Below are positions 58,145 through 64,000 of a stretch of 64,000 nucleotides of DNA, piece after piece. The stretch comes from Rariglobus sp967755175 (lineage in GTDB: Bacteria > Verrucomicrobiota > Verrucomicrobiia > Opitutales > Opitutaceae). The notes beneath the pieces were generated by a model that saw only the letters and a list, made by a program, of their open reading frames with translations, did not search any database and was not told where the DNA came from. A program made the translations under genes and the position numbers. Each line of letters opens with the position of its first letter. The stretch's first letter is position 1. The stretch is taken from positions 5,947 to 69,946 of the forward strand of contig CBRAFO010000008.1 in the NCBI GenBank assembly GCA_967755175.1. Direction: 5' to 3'.

Positions 58145-59308
58145 GTGTCTTCGTCCTACCAAGTCATCGCGCGCAAGTGGCGGCCTCAGACGTTCAACGA
58201 CGTCGTCGGGCAGGATCACGTGGTGCGGACGCTGAAGAATGCTATCGCGCGCAACCGCATTGCGCATGCCTACCTGTTCGTGGGACCGCGCGGCACAGGC
58301 AAGACTTCGACCGCCCGCATTTTTGCCAAGGCGCTGAATTGCACCGACGGCCCGAAGGCCGACTTCGATCCTAAGGATCCCGCCGTGCAGTCGATCACCG
58401 AAGGCACGTCGATGGACGTGATCGAGATCGACGGTGCGTCCAACAACTCGGTGGATCAGATCCGCGATTTGCGCGACGACGTGCGTTACGCTCCCACGCA
58501 GGGCAAATACAAGATCTACATCATCGACGAGGTGCACATGCTCTCCAACCAGGCGTTCAACGCCTTGCTGAAGACCCTCGAAGAACCGCCCGAGCACGTG
58601 AAATTCGTCTTCGCGACGACCGACGTGCAGAAGGTGCTCCCGACGATCCTTTCGCGCTGCCAACGTTTCGACCTGAAGCCGATCCCGGCCGAGTTGATCG
58701 TGGGTCGTCTGCAAACCATCGCCGACGAGGAAAAGATAAAAGTCACGCCCGAGGCGCTGGCGTGCATCGCCCGCATGGCGGATGGCGGTATGCGCGACGC
58801 GCAGTCGATTTTTGACCAGATGATTTCGTTCTGCGGCACGGAGATCTCCGAGCCCGACGTGCTGGACGTTTACGGTCTCGTAGCTGGCGAAAAAATCGCC
58901 GCCTTGGCCGGCGCCGTCGCGGCGGGCGACCACCAGAAGATCATCGCCATCGTGGACGAGTGCGATGAAAGCGGCCGCGATCTCGTGCGGTTGCTCACCG
59001 ACATGCAGGCGCTGGTGCGTCAGGCGCTCCTCGACGCCATCGCCAAGGGCGGCCGCAGTGAAAAACTCGGCGGCGTTTCGATGACGACCGAGCAGCTCAC
59101 GCGTCTGCTCGACGGCCTGCGCGAAGGCGAAGGCGGCGTGAAGCTGGGCCTCGCGGAAAAAATCAACTTTGAGGTAACGCTGCTGAAAGCGGTCGAGGCC
59201 AGCCGTGCGCGGGCGATTGATTCGCTTATCAAGGAACTCGCCGCACTCGCCGAAGCCTCTCCGCCGACCGATGCGTCGGCGGCTGACGGCGAAAAAAAAA
59301 AGGACTGA
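58145..59308 (+). CDS. dnaX: DnaX, DNA polymerase III clamp-loader subunit, short (gamma-type) product
   Basis: 387 residues from GTG 58145. AAA+ features are ARKWRPQTFNDVVGQDHVV, Walker A GPRGTGKTS (47-55), Walker B YIIDEVHMLS and sensor/SRC TILSRCQRFD. The usual zinc-binding CxxC cluster between Walker A and the DEVH box is missing: only Cys66 remains, the others replaced in NCTDGPKADFDPKDPAVQ. The frame stops at 59306-59308 directly after a run of ten A residues (59292-59301). The -1 frame stays open to 59781, so a longer tau-type product is expected by slippage. It loads the sliding clamp at replication forks. Confidence 0.95.
   Translation: MSSSYQVIARKWRPQTFNDVVGQDHVVRTLKNAIARNRIAHAYLFVGPRGTGKTSTARIFAKALNCTDGPKADFDPKDPAVQSITEGTSMDVIEIDGASNNSVDQIRDLRDDVRYAPTQGKYKIYIIDEVHMLSNQAFNALLKTLEEPPEHVKFVFATTDVQKVLPTILSRCQRFDLKPIPAELIVGRLQTIADEEKIKVTPEALACIARMADGGMRDAQSIFDQMISFCGTEISEPDVLDVYGLVAGEKIAALAGAVAAGDHQKIIAIVDECDESGRDLVRLLTDMQALVRQALLDAIAKGGRSEKLGGVSMTTEQLTRLLDGLREGEGGVKLGLAEKINFEVTLLKAVEASRARAIDSLIKELAALAEASPPTDASAADGEKKKD
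59261..59308 (+). promoter_or_regulatory. dnaX slippage site: hairpin plus A10 tract
   Basis: CCGCCGAC (59261-59268) and GTCGGCGG (59275-59282) form a perfect 8-bp stem with a 6-nt loop, 9 nt before AAAAAAAAAA (59292-59301) and the frame-0 TGA at 59306. A -1 shift, or one extra A inserted by RNA polymerase, continues ...KKKGLIDRLESRL. E. coli dnaX uses -1 ribosomal frameshifting on A-AAA-AAG, and Thermus dnaX uses transcriptional slippage on A9; this tract could serve either mechanism. Confidence 0.85.
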
Positions 59309-59781
59309 TTGATCGGTTGGAGTCGCGCTTGGTGCTGGCCATCCAAGTCGCCAAGTCCGCGCAGCCCGTGATTGCGGGTGCGGCCGATCCGGAGAGCGAT
59401 CCCGACGCCCCCGATGAAGATGCGGATGCGGCCGTGCAGGTGACTATTCCCGGTGTTGAAGTCGCTACCGGCTCGGGTGCGGGTGCAGACTCGGGCGCCG
59501 GCGCTGCGCCGTTTGACGACGATGGTCCGGTGTGGCCCGACGCGGCGTCGGAATCGGCCATGCGCGTCGAGGTTGCGGAGCGCGGGGAGACATTGACCTC
59601 GAAGGCCGCTCGTGAAGCCGCCGAAGCGGCTGCGGAGGCTGCGGCGGAAAAGAAAAACCTCCCGAAGCTCGATGACTTGGTTAACCGCATCCCTGCCGAC
59701 GTGCTCGACACGCTGGAGGATCTGTTCCGCGTGAAGTTTATGAAGGTGGCTCGTGCGCCGAAGAAGGCGCTGAAGAGCTGA
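59299..59781 (+). CDS. dnaX: tau-specific C-terminal extension of DnaX (-1 frame)
   Basis: About 160 residues read after slippage at the A10 tract, giving a full tau of about 545 residues. It begins KGLIDRLESRLVLAIQVAKS, then an acidic/Ala-rich linker (DPDAPDEDADAAVQ, AAREAAEAAAEAAAEKK) and a conserved-looking basic end LPKLDDLVNRIPADVLDTLE, then DLFRVKFMKVARAPKKALKS. The first in-frame start would be TTG 59317, with no ribosome site, so independent translation is unlikely. By analogy the tail would bind the polymerase alpha subunit or DnaB. Confidence 0.75.
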   Translation, partial: KGLIDRLESRLVLAIQVAKSAQPVIAGAADPESDPDAPDEDADAAVQVTIPGVEVATGSGAGADSGAGAAPFDDDGPVWPDAASESAMRVEVAERGETLTSKAAREAAEAAAEAAAEKKNLPKLDDLVNRIPADVLDTLEDLFRVKFMKVARAPKKALKS

Positions 59782-59805
59782 GCGGGCTAATGGTCGCAGT
59801 AGCGG

Positions 59806-60663
59806 TTAGACCTTCACGCTAAGCTTTGGTGGTTTCACTTCAATAAAGCGCCGCGTGATCCGTCCGTCGCGCGCGGTGCAGATGAAAAAGCCTTTGGCTT
59901 TCGTGCCGTCGTGATTGTCGCGCTTCAGGGCGCAACAGCGATTGGTCGTCACGGTGGCGTCGGCGAAGCGGTGCTCGGTGTAACCATGGAAGTGGCCGTT
60001 GAAAACGGCCTGGAGGTTGTGGTCACGGAAGCGGTCAAGAAGAGCGTCGGCGTTGAGGGGGCGGTGTTTCACGCCTTCGCCGAGCGGAAAATGGGTGAAG
60101 AGCACCAGCGGTCGGGTGCGGTCGAGGCGCGGTAGGTTTTCTTCCACCCACGCCAGGGTGGATGCGCTGATGGACGTCTGGTCGAAGCGCACGCCTTCGG
60201 TGGAATCGACGCCCACGAATTGCCAGTCGCGATGGGTGAACGTGTAGTTCAGCTGATCGGGAAACAGGGCCTCGTAAGCGGTGCGGTCGGTTTGCGTGAG
60301 GTAGTCGTGATTACCGATCTGCACGTGGACCGGTTTGCTGAGGCAGGCGAACAGCTCACGCACGCTGGCGAGGTGATCGTGCCGGCCTTGATCTACGAGG
60401 TCGCCGAGGTGCAGGCAGAAGTCGGGTTTCTCGGCCTTTATTTGAGCGATGACCTGTTGCAGCCATTCGCCGCATTCCGGGCTCATGTAGTGCGTGTCGT
60501 TGATGACCGCGAAGGTGAACGTGGCGGTCGGTGACGTGCTGCCGGCGGCCCGCAATGCGCCTGGCCAGAGCCCAAGGCTGAGCAGCGCGCCAGCGCCGAG
60601 GGTTTCAATCGCGGCGCGCCGGGTCATGCGCCGGGGCTCGTGGGGTGTCGAAGGCCTCTTCAT
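59806..60663 (-). CDS. exported calcineurin-like metallophosphoesterase (Tat signal)
   Basis: 285 residues. The N-terminus MTRRAAIETLGAGALLSLGL (residues 13-32) has the twin Arg and hydrophobic stretch of a Tat signal. The phosphoesterase core has NDTHYM, HLGDLVDQGRHDH, IGNHDY, LFTHFPLGEGVKH and NGHFHGYTEH, the full set of metal ligands. It should be folded before export and act as a phosphodiesterase or phosphatase outside the cytoplasm. Substrate unknown. It is followed upstream on the same strand, after 72 bp, by the GGCT/PP2C genes. Confidence 0.88.
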   Translation of the reverse strand: MKRPSTPHEPRRMTRRAAIETLGAGALLSLGLWPGALRAAGSTSPTATFTFAVINDTHYMSPECGEWLQQVIAQIKAEKPDFCLHLGDLVDQGRHDHLASVRELFACLSKPVHVQIGNHDYLTQTDRTAYEALFPDQLNYTFTHRDWQFVGVDSTEGVRFDQTSISASTLAWVEENLPRLDRTRPLVLFTHFPLGEGVKHRPLNADALLDRFRDHNLQAVFNGHFHGYTEHRFADATVTTNRCCALKRDNHDGTKAKGFFICTARDGRITRRFIEVKPPKLSVKV

Positions 60664-60735
60664 GCGAAAAACACTGCACTCCAGAGCGCGGACCTCGCAA
60701 GCGCCGAGGTCAAAAGCGGCGAAGCCTTCCTTTGG

Positions 60736-61134
60736 TTAAACTTCCACCCACGACGGGCCGAGCCGGGGGCGGTCCGAAACATTACCCGCGTAGAGGTAGG
60801 TGTGCACCTCGGTCAAGGCGTTGGCAGCGTCGGCGTTGGCGGCGCTATCAGGAAACGGCTGCTCCGCCAGTTCCACCGGGGTTCGCAGATAAATCCCTAC
60901 GTCCACACCTTCGAACGCGTCGAGGCGGGCGAGGGCGGTGTCGTCCACCGACCAGATTTCGCCGGTCACACCTTCCGTATCGGTGGCGTCGGAGACCATC
61001 CCGGGATAATCACCGAGGTCGTAGAGGCGATAGCCTGTAGCGGTGCGCGCTTCGCCCAGGTAAATTTGGCCGGCGAGTTGGGCGTGGTTTTTGCAGCCGC
61101 GCTTGAGCGTGCCGTAAACGAAGAGGCGGGTCAT
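60736..61134 (-). CDS. gamma-glutamylcyclotransferase-fold (GGCT/AIG2-like) protein
   Basis: 132 residues from ATG 61134, which overlaps the PP2C stop by 4 bp. The family start MTRLFVYGTLKRGCKNHAQL has the substrate loop YGTLKRG, and the catalytic-type Glu is in RLDAFEGVDVGIYLRTPVEL. Relatives cyclise gamma-glutamyl amines to 5-oxoproline. Here the real substrate is unknown. Translational coupling to a PP2C phosphatase is notable. Confidence 0.85.
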   Translation of the reverse strand: MTRLFVYGTLKRGCKNHAQLAGQIYLGEARTATGYRLYDLGDYPGMVSDATDTEGVTGEIWSVDDTALARLDAFEGVDVGIYLRTPVELAEQPFPDSAANADAANALTEVHTYLYAGNVSDRPRLGPSWVEV

Positions 61135-61982
61135 GGCGCGCGGATCTCGATCACCACGGCCGTGGTGTTGTCGCGACCGGAATTTTCGACGGCCGTTTCG
61201 ACGAGGCGGCGGGCGGCTTCCTGACCGGCGGTCGCGGCATCGGGCGTGCGGATGAGTTCCTCGATGTGGTGATCCCAAAGCCCATCAACGAGCCCATCGG
61301 AGCAGATAACGAAGCGGTCGCCCGCGCGGTAGCCGACGGCACCGAGGTGCGGATCAACGAATTGGTTGCCGGCACCGAGGGCCTGCTGGAGGACGTTGCG
61401 GCGGGGGTGGACGCGCGCTTCGCGTTCGTTGATCTGTCCGGAGCGTCGCATCCATCCCACCTGGCTGTGGTCGTGGCTGATTTGGCTGATGCCGCCGTCC
61501 TTGGGTAAATAGTAGATGCGACTGTCGCCGATATGGGCGAAATACATCCACTCCGGCGTAAACCAGCAAAGACTCAAGGTCGCCCCCATGCCGGAGCACT
61601 CCTCGTAGGAGTAGCCGAGTTTCAACAGCTCAAAGTGAATGGAATCGAAGAGCTCTGAGAGCAGGTCGGAAAACCCGCTGGCCATGCCTTGGGCGGAAAG
61701 CCGGTAGCCCTTGGGGAGGAGCTTGGTGATCTTATCCAAGGCGATCCGACTGGCGAACTCGCCCGACTTGGCGCCGCCCATGCCGTCGCTCACGGCGAAA
61801 ACGAAGTCGGAGTCGGCCATCGAGGCTTCTCCTTCCTTGCCCAAGAAACGCACCTCATGACCGTCCACGGTGGTGCCGAGAAACGAGTCCTCGTTATTGG
61901 CGCGAACACGACCGACGTGGGTCATGCCTGACCAATGGATGATCGGGTGGGGAGGTGAATCGTGAGCAAGAGGCGAAGCCAT
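61131..61982 (-). CDS. PP2C-type serine/threonine protein phosphatase
   Basis: 283 residues from ATG 61982; a GTG at 62042 would add 20 residues. PPM-family metal motifs are present: RANNEDSFLGT, FAVSDGMGGAKSGEFAS, FAHIGDSRIYYLPKDGG, ICSDGLVDGL and GRDNTTAVVIEI. It should dephosphorylate Ser/Thr phosphoproteins in the cytoplasm. It is followed by the GGCT gene (4-bp overlap) and preceded, after 105 bp on the same strand, by a small kinase-like gene. Confidence 0.93.
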   Translation of the reverse strand: MASPLAHDSPPHPIIHWSGMTHVGRVRANNEDSFLGTTVDGHEVRFLGKEGEASMADSDFVFAVSDGMGGAKSGEFASRIALDKITKLLPKGYRLSAQGMASGFSDLLSELFDSIHFELLKLGYSYEECSGMGATLSLCWFTPEWMYFAHIGDSRIYYLPKDGGISQISHDHSQVGWMRRSGQINEREARVHPRRNVLQQALGAGNQFVDPHLGAVGYRAGDRFVICSDGLVDGLWDHHIEELIRTPDAATAGQEAARRLVETAVENSGRDNTTAVVIEIRAP

Positions 61983-62087
61983 CGGACGCGAGCGAGTTGG
62001 GTTACTGTTATGCGATTGGGCGGGCAGCGGGCAAAGGGTCACATCGCGCCTAAAAATGCACTTACGTTCAAGCGTGAGTGATCAAAA

Positions 62088-62504
62088 TTAACCACGGTTG
62101 TCCGCATCGGGCATGGGCGGGTAGTTGCTGCCGTCGAGGAGCGTCGCGTATTCGAAATCGATGATGCAAAATCGCCCATCTGACGCTCGGTAAGTGATGT
62201 TACGCATAAACGCATCGTCGTGGCGCACGCCATAATGTTCCAGCTCCGCAAAGATGTCTTTCGTCCGCTCTGCGCCCAAGTGATCGACGCGCGTGCCGCA
62301 GTTGTCGGTGATGATTTTGAGGTGGGCGGGATCGACCTCCAACAAGCGGGGGACAAACGTGCAGCCCTGCTTCTCAAGATGCTTCAAAACAAGCACTTCG
62401 TTTTCGAAGCGCTCTTTGGCTTGGTGGCCGCGAAAGCTCTTATGCACCCGGCCATCGTAGCCTATGCGGACCAAGGCGCGTGCGGTGTCTTTGACCTCAT
62501 GCAT
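62088..62504 (-). CDS. compact kinase-like protein (RIO/Kdo-kinase-like fold)
   Basis: 138 residues, far shorter than a usual protein kinase, yet with the main catalytic features in order: a possible ATP-binding Lys22 (RVHKSFRG), Glu36 (RFENEVLVL), a hinge region (KIITDNCGTRVDHLG), a catalytic loop HDDAFMRN (His95-Asp-Asp, Asn102) and DFE (116-118, IIDFEYATLL). This pattern is like Bud32/RIO or lipopolysaccharide kinases. It is the first gene of the minus-strand group with PP2C, suggesting a kinase/phosphatase pair. The substrate may be a protein or a small molecule. Confidence 0.75.
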   Translation of the reverse strand: MHEVKDTARALVRIGYDGRVHKSFRGHQAKERFENEVLVLKHLEKQGCTFVPRLLEVDPAHLKIITDNCGTRVDHLGAERTKDIFAELEHYGVRHDDAFMRNITYRASDGRFCIIDFEYATLLDGSNYPPMPDADNRG

Positions 62505-62612
62505 CGAAAGGGAACCTTCAACCTAGCTGGTATTTCTGGCAAGGTTGGCGTGCGGCGGGCTGGTTCCCTTAGGTGAAAAAAATTCATTCAGAGTCTAGGT
62601 TCCGATTGCCAG

Positions 62613-62628
62613 TGGCATAACAGGTGCT
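62613..62628 (+). promoter_or_regulatory. probable sigma-54 promoter of glutamine synthetase
   Basis: TGGCATAACAGGTGCT matches the RpoN -24/-12 consensus (TGGCAYR-N4-TTGCW) at all positions but one, with GG and GC at the correct 10-bp step. Transcription would start near 62640, leaving a leader of about 78 nt before the ATG at 62718. Glutamine synthetase genes are classic RpoN/NtrC targets. No NtrC sites were identified upstream. Confidence 0.7.
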
Positions 62629-62717
62629 CATACAAGCGACGGTTTTCGGGCTGGGGATTTCGTAAGCTATCGCCTTCCGGACACCTCACTTCCAGACCCG
62701 CACCTACATACCTACTC

Positions 62718-63752
62718 ATGGCCAAATACAAATTGGAATACATCTGGCTCGACGGTTATAAGCCCGTTGCCAGCCTCCGCAGCAAGACCCAGCTCAAGGA
62801 CTTCGCCAGCTTTCCGAAGCTCGAAGAACTTCCCCTTTGGGGCTTCGACGGCAGCTCGACGCAGCAAGCCGAAGGCCGCAGTTCCGACTGCGTGCTGAAG
62901 CCCGTCGCCGTCTATCAGGACACCACCCGTAAGAACGGTGTGCTCGTGATGTGCGAAGTCATGATGCCGGACGGGAAGACCCCGCACATTTCCAATTCCC
63001 GCGCCACCATCGTGGACGATCCCGACACCTGGTTCGGTTTCGAGCAGGAATACTTCCTTTATCAGGACGGTCGTCCTCTCGGTTTCCCCGAGGGTGGCTA
63101 TCCCGCCCCCCAAGGCCCCTACTACACGGGCGTGGGTTACAAGAACGTGGGCGATGTTGCCCGCCAGATCGTCGAAGAGCACCTCGACCTCTGCTTGGAC
63201 GCCGGCATCAACCACGAAGGCATCAACGCCGAAGTGGCCAAGGGCCAGTGGGAATTCCAGATCTTCGGCAAGGGCTCCAAGAAGGCCGCCGATGACGTCT
63301 GGGTTGCTCGCTACCTGCTGCTCCGTCTCTGCGAAAAATACCAGATCGACGTCGAGTTCCACTGCAAGCCGATCCTCGCTGCCTACCAGCAGCCCCTCGA
63401 TTGGAACGGTTCCGGTATGCATGCCAACTTCTCCACGAAGTTCATGCGCGAAGTCGGTGGCAAAGACTACTTCGAGAAGCTCATGGCTGCGTTCAGCAAG
63501 TTCACCGCCGAGCACATCGCGGTTTACGGCCCGGACAACCACCTCCGCCTCACCGGTCTCCACGAGACCCAGTCGATCGACAAGTTCTCCTACGGCATCG
63601 CTGACCGTGGCGCCTCCATCCGCGTGCCGCACAGCTTCGTCAACAACGGCTACAAGGGCTATCTCGAGGATCGCCGTCCGAACTCTGCGGGTAACCCCTA
63701 CGAGATCGCTTCCCGCATCCTCAAGACGATCCAGACCGTCCCGACCGCCTAA
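62718..63752 (+). CDS. glnII: glutamine synthetase, GSII (eukaryote-like) type
   Basis: 344 residues, the short GSII form rather than the 450-470-residue GSI. Signatures are LEYIWLDGYKPVASLRSKTQ, LPLWGFDGSSTQQAEGRSSD, FGFEQEYFLY, GINAEVAKGQWEFQIFGKG, NGSGMHANFSTKFMRE and GIADRGASIRVPH. There is no adenylylation-site Tyr region of GSI. It makes glutamine from glutamate and ammonia. The probable sigma-54 promoter at 62613 and a strong terminator at 63815 make it a single-gene unit. Confidence 0.95.
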   Translation: MAKYKLEYIWLDGYKPVASLRSKTQLKDFASFPKLEELPLWGFDGSSTQQAEGRSSDCVLKPVAVYQDTTRKNGVLVMCEVMMPDGKTPHISNSRATIVDDPDTWFGFEQEYFLYQDGRPLGFPEGGYPAPQGPYYTGVGYKNVGDVARQIVEEHLDLCLDAGINHEGINAEVAKGQWEFQIFGKGSKKAADDVWVARYLLLRLCEKYQIDVEFHCKPILAAYQQPLDWNGSGMHANFSTKFMREVGGKDYFEKLMAAFSKFTAEHIAVYGPDNHLRLTGLHETQSIDKFSYGIADRGASIRVPHSFVNNGYKGYLEDRRPNSAGNPYEIASRILKTIQTVPTA

Positions 63753-63814
63753 GTCGGTCTCTTCGGTTTCCTGCCACGGGCAGCTCAACTAGAGCTGCGT
63801 GTGTTCCTTTTCGA

Positions 63815-63851
63815 AGCGGCTCCACCTTCACCGGTGGGGCCGCTTTTTTTT
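63815..63851 (+). terminator. rho-independent terminator after glnII
   Basis: AGCGGCTCCACC (63815-63826) pairs with GGTGGGGCCGCT (63833-63844), one G-T pair in 12, loop TTCACC, then eight T residues (63844-63851). A small extra hairpin (CAGCTC/GAGCTG) lies at 63781-63797. Confidence 0.93.
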
Positions 63852-63882
63852 GGGGATGATGCGTCTCGGTAAGGATTCCGAA

Positions 63883-63966
63883 TGTAGGAGCCTGCTTGCA
63901 GGCGATGAGAGGCGTGCGACTAGGTTAGGCTTCGCGAACGCCTAACATCGCCTGCAAGCAGGCTCC
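63883..63966. repeat. GTAG-headed REP pair after glnII
   Basis: TGTAGGAGCCTGCTTGCAGG then CGAT (63883-63906) is mirrored at 63947-63966, where the outer TACA has been lost. The spacer itself forms a hairpin (GTTAGGC/GCCTAAC around TTCGCGAA). Same family as 30654 and 45983. No gene is seen from here to the window end. Confidence 0.85.
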
Positions 63967-64000
63967 TTGTTGCTTGGGGATCTGATTGATTGAAGAGGTT

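Noticed and set aside
59317..59781. Independent small protein gene starting at TTG 59317
   Set aside because: No ribosome site, and the frame is exactly the -1 continuation of dnaX through the A10 tract, so it is treated as the tau tail.
62538..62558. Alternative sigma-54-like site (TGGCAAGGTTGGCGTGC) upstream of glnII
   Set aside because: The -12 half lacks TTGC in the right place; the site at 62613 fits much better.

Overview
The window reads as a chromosomal segment of a high-GC member of the Verrucomicrobiota, most likely family Opitutaceae. This is inferred from gene content, not from a database search. Pointers are a very large prepilin-like protein of the Verru_Chthon cassette A type, a PEP-CTERM protein with autotransporter-type beta-strand repeats, a Reg_prop/Y_Y_Y histidine kinase, a complete dcw (division and cell wall) cluster including ftsZ, and weak or absent Shine-Dalgarno signals at many starts. 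No rRNA, tRNA, CRISPR array, prophage or intact insertion sequence was found.

Layout. 1-5.9 kb (minus strand): the truncated Verru_Chthon A protein, a small hypothetical gene, and a PEP-CTERM surface protein with a clear terminator. 6.0-6.3 kb: a frameshifted ricin-lectin (beta-trefoil) relic between 20-bp inverted repeats. 6.4-10.1 kb: a Reg_prop histidine kinase and its NarL-type regulator. 10.1-10.9 kb: about 840 bp without a gene, ending in 19-bp direct repeats. 10.9-30.6 kb: the dcw cluster mraZ-rsmH-ftsL-ftsI-murE-murF-mraY-murD-lysM-ftsW-murG-murCB-ddl-ftsQ-ftsA-ftsZ, all on plus, with several 4-11 bp overlaps. A four-copy MraZ operator sits just before mraZ, and murC and murB are fused. 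30.9-34.7 kb: obg, a small protein possibly related to the N-terminal domain of type II/IV ATPases, a PilB/GspE ATPase and a TPR lipoprotein. 34.7-40.8 kb: an FUSC-type efflux protein (minus) with a perfect palindrome upstream, mnmA (minus) and a GH13 debranching-type enzyme (plus). 41.0-47.2 kb: gapA-pgk-tpiA, then pyrH-frr-proB, with paired inverted repeats in nearly every gap. 47.3-52.6 kb: a UrtA-like ligand-binding protein overlapping a giant hybrid histidine kinase. 52.6-58 kb: two divergent transglutaminase-like proteins, a REC-PAS-kinase protein and hflX. 58.1-59.8 kb: dnaX with an A10 slippage tract. 59.8-62.5 kb (minus): a Tat-exported phosphoesterase, a GGCT-fold protein, a PP2C phosphatase and a tiny kinase-like protein. 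62.7-63.8 kb: a GSII-type glutamine synthetase behind a probable sigma-54 promoter.

The genes are mostly housekeeping: peptidoglycan precursor synthesis and septation, lower glycolysis, translation factors and nucleotide kinase, with sensory systems interspersed. The most informative non-textbook signals are (i) the dnaX A10 tract followed by an open -1 frame, implying short (gamma) and long (tau) products; (ii) the MraZ box array; (iii) the MurC-MurB fusion; (iv) several families of paired palindromic or heptamer repeats in the gaps between housekeeping genes, some acting as terminators or leaders; and (v) ligand-binding protein/kinase and phosphatase/kinase pairings.
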